A stretch of DNA of 64,000 nucleotides from Aspergillus flavus (taxonomy: Eukaryota; Ascomycota; Eurotiomycetes; Eurotiales; Aspergillaceae). The notes under the pieces are model-generated. The model made no database searches and was not told the origin of the DNA. It saw nothing but the letters and a program-made list of their open reading frames with translations. The first letter of the stretch is position 1. Each line of letters opens with the position of its first letter. The translations under genes and the position numbers were made by a program. Positions 1 through 12,318 of this stretch are shown one piece after another. Location: the NCBI RefSeq assembly GCF_009017415.1, contig NC_092408.1, positions 3,286,001-3,350,000 of the forward strand, read 5' to 3'.

Positions 1-806
1 AGTAGCCTCAGCCTAAACCCTTCAGGAACAAAAGTGAACTATGACTCGCAAGATACGACCCTTAAAAAATGTTAATATTAGGGTTAGTGGTCTCGGCCAC
101 ACCAACAATTGGCTAGACCCAGGGACTGTATCCATGACCGCCAGACGAAGAGCGCTGATCGACAGAGATCCCAATCGCATTCCCCACCGTGTTGGCTGGT
201 CGCTCAGACTCATGGGGGGATTAGCGTGTGCTGATCATTGAGGGTGGGCAGGTTGAATACGAGGATTGTCGGGACGGGTTGACTGTCATTTCATCCCTTG
301 ACTGGTCGTCAATGGCGGAGAGGAAATTAGGGGCAGGGAATATTTTCCGATGGATTGATGGAAATTTTGCATTTTTACGGAAAGCTTTTAATCTGTTACA
401 CTTTTCTTCCTTCCCCTTTCGCCTCATACAGCCCATGTTGAAGTTGCCTTGCGGGAAAGAGTCCGTGGTTGGGCTGAGATAGAACGCCATCTAACGGCCT
501 GGAAACATTACTTCGTCGTGTAGGAGTTTTGTAAGGGGATAACCTTCGATCGGCCAGAGTCCTGATAACAAAAAGATCATATTTTCCCGAGCCTCAGACA
601 CCATGCAAAGAATAAAAGAGCTATCGTGACCATCCGGATATACAGAATCTGAAAACATGAGATCGGAGAGGAATGGTCTGGCATCGTCTGCTACCAATGA
701 TTCGTTGCTTGAAATGAGAATGAAGAACAGTGAAATCGCAATAATATTGCAAATATTGCTCAGCACAAAAAAAAAAAATTTAACTGGAAAAACACACAGA
801 AGTAGA
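1..806. other. Left-edge non-coding stretch, 3' flank of the epsin gene
   Basis: No open frame here resembles a protein. The last part (about 600-806) is probably the 3' UTR and polyadenylation region of the epsin gene that ends at 807; it contains an A-run near 769-778. A single TTAGGG-TTAG-like hexamer at about 82-91 is isolated and does not indicate a telomere. Nothing else is recognised. Confidence 0.5.
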
Positions 807-2735
807 TTAACCCAGCAAGTCATCCAATCCGGAGCTGTTGGTCTTGGCACCTTGCTGGGAGGCTTGAGAAGATGACGGGGATGCAAGGCTGGGCGTTGCA
901 GGTGCCCCCCAGATGCCCGCACTCGCCTTCTCTTTGGCCATGCTTGCCAGGTTAGGGCCTTTGTTTGCATTTGCATTCGACTTCTGCAGTCCTGCGCTGG
1001 CACTGGCGCTCGACCACAGAGATCCGAAGACGTCGCCGTTCGAGGACTTCGATGCGGCAGGTTTAGCTGCTGCAGGCGAACTCGACGTGGCAGATGTAAA
1101 AGATGAGGTGGATGCCATGCCTGGCCGGTGGTTAGACACTCCCGCCTGAGGCTGCATGACGGAAACAGAGGTGAAGTAATTCGGAGTTGCGGCCTGGAAT
1201 CCTGTTGGCTTCGGCTGCGCCGGCTTCTGCTGCTGTGGCTGCACCATAGAGCTCTGTGACAGTGTTGGGGATGCCACTGTACTCGACGTAGGAGTCGGAG
1301 TCATCGATGTAAATCCAACGAGACCGTTCAAATTGGTTCCTTGCGTAGCGGACACCGGCTTCGGCGCAGCGAACTGGGTGCTTGAGGTGGTGCTCACAGT
1401 GTTCGCGGGTGGGGGAATAGAGAATTGGTTCGATGCCGCTGGTGCGGGTGCGGGAGTTGCAGACTGGAAGTCATCGAAGTCATCGTCATCGATGGGTTTG
1501 GAATCGAGCACATCTAAACCGTTATTGCCCGCTGGCTTCTTGCCGGCGCTGGTAGAGACGGTTGTGACCACCTCTTCTTCTCCAAAGTCAAAAAGATCCG
1601 GTTCGGGTGCTTTGGGTTTTGGCGGCTCCGGCTGCTTTGTCGCTCGAGCACGAGGCGGGCTTGCTGCACGTCGTACCGACGGACTGGCATCTGCTTCATC
1701 ATACTCATCGTATTCTTCAAATCGGTTGCCTCGGCGCCCGGTATCCTGGAAGTCGCTTGTGTTGCCACCGAACCCACCTCCATCACCGTAGACACCTCCG
1801 CTGTACCCGCCAAAGGACATGCTGTCACTTCCAAAGCCCCCGTACCTTGAGTTTGACATTCCTCCTCCCACATGCGACCCACCCTCAAAGCCACCGAACT
1901 TATTGCGATTAGTTCTGGCCTTCTTTCTTTCTGCACGAATCTGATCTACATCGCCGAGAAGCTTCACCAACTCCGACGATCGGTTGCGCACATTGATACC
2001 CTGATCCTTCCCGTTCTGATCGATGTAGTGGAACTGGCGGAGCATTCGGAGAAGGGACATATGAGACCGCGCATCGTCAACAACTCGTTCCGATCCGTTT
2101 TTGACTAAGAATTCCAAAAGTTGAAGCCCCTGCACGTTCAAGAATCATCAAATCAGACATATCCTCTGCAACGCTAACTGGTCCAATAAGCCCTACCTTA
2201 TAAATCTGTCGCCACTCCTCTGCAGTCTTGTCTGTAAAGCGTCTGTAGATCATCGGCATGATTTCATTGAGTAGTTGGCTGCTCTCCCCAGTATATTGGT
2301 TAGCAACCGGCTAACTGGATGAACGGACAAGTTAATGACTGACTAGCTGTGAGTTCCGTTGGCAATTTCTTGCATCAGTGTGGTTGAGGCACCCCAAGGC
2401 TCATTGTTTGTAGCTTCTCGGACCTACTGATCATAAGCGACTGCAGTCGAAAGCCATTCCGCATGCATGTATGTATAGTTCTATAGAGGATCGGCGGAGA
2501 ACGGAGCTTGGGAATGGTGTCACATACCTTAGCCTCCATCTCAGTATAATTCATGACAGCTATGACCGTCAGTATATTTTGCTGCAGTGTCAGATCGCGC
2601 GGCATTGGGAGGCAGGTATATCAATTAAGTCGGGGGCATGATGCGGGACTTACCATTCTGGACCTTGCGGACTCCCGCCTTGAGGTCATACAAGGTCAGG
2701 TTGCTGACTTGCTCCTTGAGATTGGACAGATCCAT
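807..2735 (-). CDS. ent3: Ent3-type epsin (ENTH-domain clathrin adaptor)
   Basis: Five exons, 2735-2654, 2559-2528, 2423-2344, 2278-2197 and 2129-807, give 532 aa in one frame. The first four exons and the start of the fifth encode an ENTH domain (about residues 1-140). It opens with MDLSNLKEQVSNLTLYDLKA and contains the conserved EPWG stretch and the ERVVDDAR helix. The rest is low-complexity Gly/Ser/Pro/Gln sequence with acidic-phenylalanine patches (DLFDFGEEE, DDDDFDDFQ) of the kind that bind clathrin-adaptor ear domains. ENTH domains bind phosphoinositides; Ent3/Ent5 work with Gga and AP-1 at the trans-Golgi and endosome. The DLSNLKEQ start is closer to Ent3 than to the plasma-membrane epsins Ent1/2, so Ent3 is my assignment by family knowledge. 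The donor of exon 3 (GTCAGT) is slightly unusual. The start at 2735 lies directly before the conserved N terminus. Confidence 0.88.
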
Positions 2736-3401
2736 GACGCGATCAGCACGGGTACAATGTTGCGCACTATTTATCGGATCAAGAAATTAGAGAGACAAGA
2801 GTAGCGAATTCGTAGAGGGTTGGATGATGCGGGAGTCGAGGAATCAATCCACTTGGCAACGCCGTTGGGCTCCAAGCCAACCGCCAGATCACGTGGCAGC
2901 CCCTGAGCTCCAGGACAAAGGAGACGTCGACATCATAGTATGTGTTACAGCTTAATTAACGGATGGACTCCTGCCACTAGAGATGTATTTACTGGCTATT
3001 CTATTACAATCAAAACATACATATCGCCATGTACTAAACACTACTCAAATACATACATAAAATCGTCTGCATAATCATCATAACAGGGGTAACGTGTAGG
3101 AATGTAGAGGGTAAGTCATTTCAGGAAAGTCAGGGCATAACGACAAGAAACAACGGGTTATCATGGAAGGAACATAACACAGAGAGAATAGGCTCGAATC
3201 ATGCATGTTGTGTCTCTATATACGTCATGCCGAATATGCCTTTTCTTTTTCAAGCGTGACATATCATCAATAGGAAAAGGGGATATCATAGGTAAAAACC
3301 AGAAGAGTAGGGAGAAAGGAAGAAAGAAGAAAAAAGAGAGAGAGAAGAGCAAGTGGAGAATAAAAAGGAAACGGAAAAGAAAGTCACATCCCACACGAGG
3401 A
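2736..3401. other. Intergenic: epsin promoter and IQGAP 3' flank
   Basis: Both flanking genes are on the minus strand, so this holds the epsin promoter and the IQGAP 3' UTR. It has a purine-rich run (about 3305-3385, GAAAGAAGAAA type) and AT-rich, TACATA-rich DNA near 3000-3060. The short frames here are low-complexity and not credible genes. Confidence 0.5.
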
Positions 3402-6400
3402 TCATTCGTTATAAAATTTCCTCATGATCAAATGCAGGAAAAGGTTGACATTGACTCGTAATTGACCTTCGAAGAAGTCCAGGAACTGCATGTTGTTGAA
3501 CTGAGCTTGCAGCAAGTCATCCAATGGCACCTGTGCGTTCGCTCCAGGGACCATCATTGGGCCACTGCTGCCATCAATAGTGAACACACCGACTTCGTTG
3601 CTAGAAATAGTCAGGTCGACCCGGTCCCACTGACGTTCTGTATAGCCCTTCCAGTGAACTAAGACACCCTTGTCTGCCAGGTTACGAGCGGAATACTTAT
3701 AGGAGCCGAACTTGAACACCTTTCCTGATTTCTGAAGCTCGCGTTGATGATCCCATTGCTTCGTAAATGGCATGAGGAACCGTTTCTTCCCCTTTTTGTT
3801 TTGCAATGTCACCATTGCCTGCTCAATGTAGTCATTGTATGTCTTGAACTGTTGCTCTAACCAGGCGGCTTGATCGTTGAGGCGGGCCAGTGTTGAACGG
3901 GAACTTTCCAATTCTCTCTCTCGCTGAATTCTGCGGCGGTGTTTGGTTCGGATATCGATGGCAATGGCATTTAACAAATCCTGGTACTGATTGTCTCGAC
4001 GGATCTTCCCAGTTTGTTCAAGCTGAAGGATGTTTTCGAGTGCAGTCCGCTTCAGCTCCGAATAGGTCATGGACGCGATATCCACCACTGTATGTGCCTC
4101 AGAGTACGCGCTTCTTCTCGTGTTGTTCGCACTCAGCTCGTCCCGGACCAATGTCATCCACTTTTCTTCATCCTCCTCAGTCGGGGGCTTGACCATAATC
4201 TCCATCAGGTTAGCGCCTGACTGAACCCGTATGATATAGAGGATGCATCGTTTTGTTTCCATAAACAATGCCTTCACATCAGCCTCCGGATCTACAATCA
4301 ACACATTAGTACTAGCCCCGAGACGATTGGCGGACGGAATTCCCTACCTTCAACCTGCGCAAGCTTAGGGTTCAGTGTGAGGCTGATCTCTGAGGTGTTC
4401 ACACTCATCAATTCATTTTCGTTGGATTTGACGTTTCCGAGATCGCGGATAACCTCCTTTAGAATGTCATCGGGGTTAGGGCAAATATAATGTATTTCCG
4501 ATGCCACAAGTTGATGAATAGAGAAGATATCGGATAACTTGATGTATAATGTCGGTTTCGTTTTAGCATAGAGATCGTTGAATTCATCAATATCAAAATA
4601 AGCTTCAGCGTCCTGTACGGAGATCACTGCCAAAAAGTTAGCTTTCATGGCGTCGAATAGAGAGGTCGTTTACTAACTGTCGCCCCAAATGTGGCCAAGG
4701 CGTTGAATCGAGTCACCAATGTAGCTATTCAACGGCTGAAGATAAACATTTTCGGTGCCGAAAAGTCTCCCTGAGGCCACCTGAGCAATCACTTTCGCGA
4801 TCTCGGAGAGGTTTCGCTTTTGCTCCTGCGTCAGGCCACGATCAACAACTCCATGCTTTTCGGGCTCAATAAGCGCCGGCTGAAAGTAATTCTTCCACAC
4901 CCAATGCCCAGTCGTCTGAAGGATGAAGCCCGGATCATCTCCAGCAAATCGGGAAAGGAGGCTTTCGTACATCTCCTTCGCGATATACCGAAGTCCAAAA
5001 GGCATACGGTATAGAAGTTCCTCAAACGCGGTGAAGAACTGATCGGCAATGTCGCGCAGATCCTGCAAATGTTGGATAAAAGTTGCTCTTGTCTCAGGGT
5101 CCCTGATTGCATCTTCACGCGGGATGTCCAAGGGCCGACGACTCCGTTTGCCAGTACGGAGTTCTTCGTTGTTGATGGCCGAGCGATAGATCTGTATAGG
5201 ATCACTTTCCAGGTCCAATTCCGGGTTGTCAATAATGTTCTCTTTCACAACAGTACCCAATACATCGCGCATGAACTTTCTATCACGTGGAGACTTTATG
5301 TAGGATGCGAAGAGCTTAGTCCAGAAAGAATTGCAGCGTAGATAATCGTGGAGGGAGTCAAAACTCTCAATTTCCTCACGTGCAGAGCGAGCCAGCAACT
5401 TAATTAGGTAGTACTCCTCGCGCCTCTTTTGAGAATACCCAAAGAGACCCATCATCAAGTGTCGAGTCCTTTCATACTCCTTTTCTGATGTATTGAGCTC
5501 ACGCAGCCTTCGGAAAAGTTTGGCAAGGTACTGAGACTGCGTCTGGAGAAGGAAGAACAAGACTTGATACTGCTCAAGCTTCCTCCTCGACGTTTTGTTC
5601 AAGGCTTTCAAATCGAAGGGGTCCTTTGACGCGATTTCTCTGTTTGGCAACAGACTTCCAACATGACCACCGAAGTGCTTCTGGTGCTTGACGACCTCAT
5701 CGAGTGTAATTTTGTTTTTCACCAAGAGAGCAATCTTGATGTCAAGCTGGCTGATATATTGTTCCGCCAACTCATTCTGACGAACCTGCTGAACTACCAG
5801 CTTCCTCATCCGCTCGAATTCAATCTCTTCGTCGAAATCGAATTCGCTATCGTTCAGCAGATGTACAAAGCCTTTGACTGTTCCTACGGGTGGATTTTTC
5901 CCACTTGTGAGACTTTTGTATGCCTGGCCTTGAATCCTACCTCGCACAAAGCTTTGAGCCTTGATAACCTTTTCCATGTTCTCCCGGTAGTATCGACGCT
6001 TCTCCTCAAATTTTGATCGTATGATGTGCCCTCGTATATGTGACTGGAGATCTGTAATGACATCTTCTTCGGCAGCGAGATCGGCCAATGATTGTCCGAC
6101 TTCTACTCGAACAAGCATGGCTCTTATGTGCGCCTGTAGCTGACTGACTTCATCATCGCAGTCATCGAGTTGCTCTAGTATGCCACCAACCTCAATCCTC
6201 AGAACTGCAGCTCGGGCGAGGGCCTGCAGGTCGATGATCGTAAGTTCCTCTGCCTGCAGTGCTTCAGCATCAGCTTCAAGGCGCCTTCTCACAAGAGAGC
6301 CCCTAGCCATCGACTGCAATTCAAGGATTGAGGCTTCCTCATCCCTCAGTGCCTTCTGTTGAGAGGCTAAGAAGGACCGGGTAGCTCTCCCTCGGAGTAT

Positions 6401-8833
6401 ACTTTGGAGACTAATAAGCAACTCTACATGCTCCATCAAGTCCTTGCGCAGACAATCAAGCCTTTCTCTTGCGGCATTGCCACGAGCCATTGCCTGCAAC
6501 GTGATAAATCGATCTTCGGCCTTTCCGAGAGCTTCTGCAAGTATTGTCTGCTGCTTTCTGACTGCCAAGGCTCTCGCCCCTGATTGGATAGCTATAATTG
6601 AAGGGGCCTGTTGGTCAAGCAAGTCTCTCATCTGAGATAAAGAATTTCGGGCCAGAGAGCCTCGAATGGCTGCCTGCAGCAATTCCACATTTCCTTGAAC
6701 GCTGTCCATATCCGCATATTGAGCATTCATCTGCCGTCGTGTGAAAAAGCCTCGAATCAGGGACTGGAGGTCTCTGATGGCATCTTCAGCAGATTTTGTC
6801 TCTTCGCATTGCTTTGAAAGCTTGTTACGTAGTAGGCCACCTCGGATGATGCTCTGCAATAACCGAACTTGGTCTTCCGCATCCCTGATATCGTCATAAA
6901 GAGCGCCTACAGTCTTGCGTTGCAAGGCACCACGGATGGCAGCCTGTAATAACCGAACGTGATCCTCCGCATCTCTAGTGTCGTAGTAGAGAGCGCTAAC
7001 AGACTTGCGTTGCAAGGCTCCTCTTATGGCAGCTTGTATTTCTTTAATCCCTGATTCTTCCTTTCGCATTTGGCTTTGAAGATATTGCACTTGGGCCCTC
7101 GCCTTGGAGGCTCTTATAAGTGTCTGCAACTCTAGTATACCGGGCTCCTGAGCCTGATAACTTTCCATGTCATCATTCTGGCGGCATCGTACAATGAAAC
7201 CTCGACAGATTGCTTGAAGATTTATTGCAAACGCACGCATGTCTAGGCGATATTGAACGATTTGGCGGGCCCAATCTCCTCTAATCCTTGACTGCAAATC
7301 GATAAGGAAAGGCTCGAAGTCCCACAGGTTATTCATTAGATTTCCTAGCTTCAGTCGCAGCATAGCGCCTTTGACCTGAGCCTGGAAGTCGGCAATCGAG
7401 GCTTCATTTTCATGCAGCTCTCGCTCAATTCGATCCTCCTCGGACTCGGGCTCGGGCTCCGGTTCTGGTTCTGGATCGGCCCCAAAATTCGCGGCCATGC
7501 CGCTAAAGCTAGGCATGCTGACTCCTGCCTTGTCAAGGCCTTTCTGCGTCTTTTCAAGCTCATGATGCTCGAACTCCAACTGACCAACGAGGTTGCCCAT
7601 CCTGAAGTCAACAAGACCCTTTTTGAACAACAGCCAGGATAGTGCGTGGACGCAGTGAATGACTTTGGGGATATTCTTCTTTTCGTATAGATCAATCAGC
7701 TCAAATCTGAACAGCTCCGGTAGTTCCACTTCGTCTAGGAATCGGAAGAATAGTGCTATATTATCTGAATGCCGATACTGCAACTTGGGGTGCCTGAAAA
7801 TTCGTAGCATGCGATTCGGATACATTGCTTGAACCACTTCTGCAAGCGTTACGCCATCTCGCAGGGCTTCTTCCAGTTGAACAATCGGCGGTATTTGCTT
7901 GTGAATGACTTCTTCAATCCACTCTTTAGCTTCTCCTATATGACATAGGTATTCATAGGCCTGCAAGAATTGCCGTTGTTTATCCATCCAGTTACCGGCA
8001 GCCCATGATGATGCATTTTTCCTTCGATTAATATTCGCGCTGCCCGAGCCGGCCACTGAATCAGTACGCTTCAGCCGCCGTCGGCCCACCAGGCCCACTA
8101 CGGAAGGGCTGTCTAAGGCAAACTCCTCCGTTTCGCCTGACTGTGCAAATTTGGATAATGTGCGCAGATGCCCAGTCGACGACTTTTGGAAGGTCTCTAG
8201 CTCAGGCGTAGACAATGTCGTGGTCAATGGAGGCGGCTGTGGTGTGGATAAGCTATGAGAATGCTGTGTTTTGCTTGGAGACCTTGTTTGAGGCGAAACA
8301 GCAAGAGGACTGAAATCCTGTGGCGACTTGGGAGATGGAGGTGCATACACACCATGCGACTCAATCTCCTTCAGCGGTTCAATTTCTCCATGATAACCAT
8401 TGCGGCGCTCAGGGGTTTGGGGGCGGTTCTCTTTCCAGAATTGGGGATTGTCTATCGTTCTGCTTCTCGAATGGCCGTAGGCGACTTGCTTAACTGCGGA
8501 TGGAGAAGCGTTTGGTGCTTGGGAGAGCGGTCGTAGCGAGCGGCGGACGTTCTCGTATGTTGTCCCGGCGTTCGACCAACGGCTATCGGCCTTGAATCTG
8601 TCGGCACTCATGGTGTTCACTTCACTCTTTCCACGTTTATGGCCAAAGCTGGGTGTGGAGCCCATGGATCCCGTGGAGGACACTGTACTTGTGCGACTGG
8701 GAGCTAGCGAATCGGTCGATATAGAGTATATAGACGAATTTGTGGATGCGGTTGAGCCATGGCGAAGCGGACTCGATGTTTGGGTGGGAAAATCCGTCTG
8801 GGTACGTCGGATGGGGGCTGAGTGGCTTGACAT
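3402..8833 (-). CDS. rng2: IQGAP-family cytokinesis scaffold (Rng2/Iqg1 type)
   Basis: Three exons, 8833-4678, 4626-4348 and 4291-3402, give about 1774 aa. In order: a disordered Ser/Thr/Pro-rich N terminus (1-270); a calponin-homology domain (about 285-415) for actin binding; a Glu-Pro repeat near 455; about 17 IQ motifs (LQxxIRGxxxR pattern, about 482-965) for calmodulin and light chains; a RasGAP-related domain (about 1150-1385); and a RasGAP C-terminal domain in the last two exons (about 1560-1700). IQGAPs organise the contractile ring and septum and bind Cdc42/Rho GTPases instead of stimulating hydrolysis. The ATG at 8833 is preceded by an in-frame GTG that I did not use. IQ units 5 and 6 are almost identical, a sign of recent tandem duplication. 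Both splice junctions restore the conserved frame, so the family call is firm. Confidence 0.95.
6858..7038 (-). repeat. 90-bp tandem duplication inside the IQ region
   Basis: Two adjacent 90-bp (30-codon) copies share long identical blocks on the plus strand: AACCGAAC begins at 6861 and again at 6951, each followed by a near-identical stretch including ACTTGCGTTGCAAGG. They encode IQ units RLLQAAIRGALQRK and KEIQAAIRGALQRK with matching linkers. The other IQ units are far more diverged. Confidence 0.8.
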
Positions 8834-10330
8834 CACTGGTGCCGCTTCGTACTGAAGAATGCAAGACTCAAAGAAAATAGAGCAGTCTCGGCTTCAATTG
8901 GCCGCATACCTGCCTCTCAACCGAAGCAGCAATATGGCCGAGTGATCAACTGTTGAGTTAAATTGGAAGGAATGCCAATTCAAGGGAGAAACAGCATGGT
9001 CCTATGGAAACGGGAAGAATTGGGAAGCGGAACCGGGTTGATATAGAAACGGAATGGATTTCTTTGCGTTCCTGATAGTACCTGAATTGGAAGGCAATCG
9101 GGAGAAAAGAAAAAAGAAAGTGAAGTACATCCAAGAAACGTGGGACAAGACTTGCAGATATGATTAACCCAGCAAAGCTTACGACTTCCCACTGGATTTA
9201 TTTTTTGTCGTAAGGTCAATAATTGAACTGACGATTGATGGTGGTGGTGATGGAGAAGCGGGGAGGGAGGGAAAGTAGATCAAGTGGAAAGTTGCTTCCC
9301 AGCCCCAGCGACGAAAAAACAAATCTCCCGATCGGGTATGGTTAGCGCTCCAGGGTGATACGCCACAATTCCCTATCTGGTGACGTCGATCATACCAGCC
9401 ACTGATCGACTCACGTGTCACCGCCTGGCCCTTCAGGTACAAAAAAAGAATTCAAATCAAAGGAATAATTTGCGAGTGAGCACAAATATAACTCGAACGT
9501 ATGTTTTGCTTAATCCTTATAGATCAAGGACACTCAATTGAATATAGGTCAAGATCTACTTTGAAGGTTATATACACATGTGAGTCTATCATCGAGCCAC
9601 GCTTCCTGCCAACCCATCACTGACCCACCGTCGGCACTTTTCTTCACCATGCAGGACGACGAACGTGGACAGGACTTATCACCCGACATATCAGATTGTA
9701 ACTCAATCTGGGCTCCGTTATAATTAGAACTGTGCGGAGTAGAGCTGGGGAGTACTTGATAGGACTCAAACTTGCACATAATATATATATGTATATTAAT
9801 CATAGTTCGTTCAGCTTGGATACCCGTCCTCCACCATATCTAGACGACGCAGACTGGATAGAAGTAAACATATGCTGCAGGCACGAGCTGTCGTGATACC
9901 CACAACAACCTTTGGGGTCAAAGGGGTTGTGGGCAACTTAGCATGGCTTGGTACAACAAGCCCAAGGTGCCCCGTAAGGTTGCTTGCTATGCCACCAGGA
10001 GGGGCTTCCATGGTACCCTGACGAGGACTTGATTGTCTTAACCAATCACACTCCGGATCAAACCACGAATTGGTCCAGGAATTTACGACACTCAGGTGAC
10101 TTAGAGATTTCTATGCAGTCGAACCTTACGAAGTGGTGAGTTAATCATCCTCCACTTAGGTAAGACTGACTGAATCACAGCGGTTCCACTAACTAACTCG
10201 CTGCCGATCTTATCATTTTAGATTGCCGGCCAGTCCCCGATATTTATTCCCAACGGTAAAACAACATACCACTATCCATCTACATTTCACCTGCCGTTCT
10301 GAACTTGCTAGTCAACAGATAGCTAAAATA
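8834..10330. other. Divergent intergenic region between IQGAP and DUF952 genes
   Basis: About 1.5 kb between two divergent starts, so it should hold both promoters. CT/GA-rich tracts lie near 9100-9130 and 9230-9280 (GATGGTGGTGG type). A short TATATATATATG run is at 9780-9795. Frames such as the one at 9811-10011 (minus) show no family signature and I do not call them genes. Confidence 0.5.
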
Positions 10331-10820
10331 ATGACCGACAAAGAGCCTTACTTTGTCTATAAACTTGTGCCGTCCACGGCGCCTGTTCGAGAACCGCTCC
10401 CGGAGCAACTGCCCGTCAGTGCACTTGACCAACAGTCGGGTTTCATTCACCTCTCCACCGCATTTCAGGTGCCGAACACGCTGAAGTTATTCTTCAAAGA
10501 TGAGCCCCTTGTTTATGTTCTCAGGATTCCGTACGACTCTGTAGCCGAGAATCTCAAATGGGAAAATCCCGAGGGTACCGTGTGCGGGCCGAGACCGACA
10601 GAGGGCTTGTTCCCGGTAAGTCCAACCCGCAACGATTGCCAGTTCTGGTGCTTTCTTGCAATTATATCTGGTAAACAATGTTTGTTGACTCCAGCCACAG
10701 CATCTGTACAATGGTCTTAAATTGGGGAAGGACGAGGTGGAGAGCATCGCCATTTGGACCAAGGATGATGATGGATGGGATCATGCTCTCTCACAAGCGA
10801 CGCCATGGCTTGTGTATTAA
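10331..10820 (+). CDS. DUF952 family small protein
   Basis: Two exons, 10331-10615 and 10695-10820, encode 136 aa. The intron (GTAAGT..CCAG, 79 nt) falls on a codon boundary. The sequence begins MTDKEPYFVYKLV, contains GFIHLSTAFQVPNTLKLFF and ends in a short WTKDDDGWDHALSQATPWLVY-like segment. The pattern 'YK(L/I)v ... Q..GFIHlSt..Q...ta..fF ... lv.L.Id...l...l.WE' is that of DUF952, a small family of unknown biochemical function found in bacteria and fungi. There is no signal peptide or membrane segment. An upstream ATG at 10223 is in frame, but its extension is not conserved-looking, so I chose 10331. The function is unknown. Confidence 0.85.
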
Positions 10821-11015
10821 GGGGGTAATTTAAGCTACTGCTTGTTACGTTACAGAAAGAAATATACTTCTCCTTGTTTCATTTGACTCTCAAGGCAATA
10901 GGAATGCGACGCGTAATATACATCATACATACTGAAAACATATATTAACCAATACGTAGTGAGGCATGAAGCTCACTTTTATCTAGCTGACCGCCGTGGT
11001 TTCCTTCGTCTTGGC

Positions 11016-12318
11016 TTAGTCACCTAGGGGGTAACAGTGCAATATCTGACCATCTGTACAAATTAGTGAGCAGATGCGCTTACCATAACTAGCCAATTTT
11101 CAAATGAAGTCGACTATACATACAGTAAAGAGAAGCGTCCGAACTCGCTAGGAAAACGAAACTGGTTGCAACTTCGCTTGGCTGGCCAGGGCGACCAATA
11201 GAAGATCCAGCGCCAAAGTCTTCCATTTCTTCTGGCGCTCTTGTGTCCACCTGGATAGGCGTATAGACGGGGCCAGGCCTATGGGGTAAATGTGAGGCCC
11301 TCCTTTCTTCAAAAAGTATAAATGGGAATAGCAATGCACAACTTACGCTACAGCATTGACCCGAATACCCTTTGGCATCAGCTGCTTTGCCAGTGACCTT
11401 GTAAATCCAACAATAGCACCTTTCGTCGCTGCGTAGTCGACCATACCACTTGTGCCTCTGAATGTCACAGTGGAGGTGGTATTTATAATGCTGAGGGTGG
11501 TTTGTGAGTCCAACACGATCCATATTACAAAAGCTGCGTGTACTTACGAATCTCCTCGTGATAGATGCGGTAAGGCGAATTTTGACAGGGCGAACATCTG
11601 GATAATGTTGGTTTGAAATACATGTTCAACTTGGTCAAGATCAATCTGTGCCAGATCCTTGCACATATACTGCTTCGAAGCATTATTGACAAGAACATTC
11701 AGTTTCTTGAACCTGCCATATGAAAGTTAGAATACACTGTATTGTGGTAGAGGCGGTGGTCCTTAGACTCGTATCTTATATGGATCCCCTTGAATAGGAG
11801 AGACATACTTTTTCATATGCTCCTCAACAGCCTGACGACATGTCTCTCGATTAGACAAATCCCCTGGAAACAGAAGGCATGTTCTGTTCTCGGCCTCGAC
11901 CAGTTTCTTCGTCTCCTCGGCGTCTTCCTGCTCTTCAGGCAGATACGAGATAGTGACATCCGCCCCTTCTCTCGCCATTAGTGCAGCAACTGAACGTCCA
12001 ATTCCGGAGCTAAGCTGTCATCAGCATTCTCATGTGTGTATCCTGAGACAGACCAGTTCATACTCTCCACCGGTAATAAGGACTTTCTTGTCCTTCAGTT
12101 TACCCGAACCCACGTACTCAACGAAAGTTCCACTTGACTCTAGCTTAGTGGCTTCACTTGATGGTTTCATTTGTTTTTCAAGCCTTGAATGTTTAGCATC
12201 ATGTGTATCTTTTGCCCGGGACGCAGGAACTGCTCTATGCAACTAACCCTGGCTTCTGTTGAGCCTGTGGCTCCTGCGGTGCTTGAAAAGTCCCTTCCTT
12301 GCCAATTGCAGACGCCAT
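11016..12318 (-). CDS. Short-chain dehydrogenase/reductase (GSP39/YdaD-like)
   Basis: Seven exons, 12318-12248, 12183-12064, 12009-11809, 11712-11548, 11490-11347, 11278-11124 and 11053-11016, give 297 aa. After a Gln/Pro-rich leader of about 45 residues comes a classical SDR core: cofactor motif TGGDSGIGR (TGxxxGIG), NNAS in place of NNAG, a catalytic Ser in the TTSTVTFRG strand, YAATK (YxxxK), and PGPVYTP. The tail after YYGQ resembles the bacterial general stress protein 39 group, often annotated as glucose/ribitol-type dehydrogenases; the substrate is not known. Six phase-matched introns in 1.3 kb show a long eukaryotic history. Intron 2 passes over one possible acceptor (GACAG) to use CTTAG, which alone restores the SGIGR motif. 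Cytosolic location is likely, since no targeting signal is seen. Confidence 0.9.

Noticed and set aside
82..91. TTAGGGTTAG, telomere-like
   Set aside because: A single occurrence without a repeat array.
9811..10011. 66-codon minus-strand frame
   Set aside because: No family feature; it lies in the promoter region of two divergent genes.
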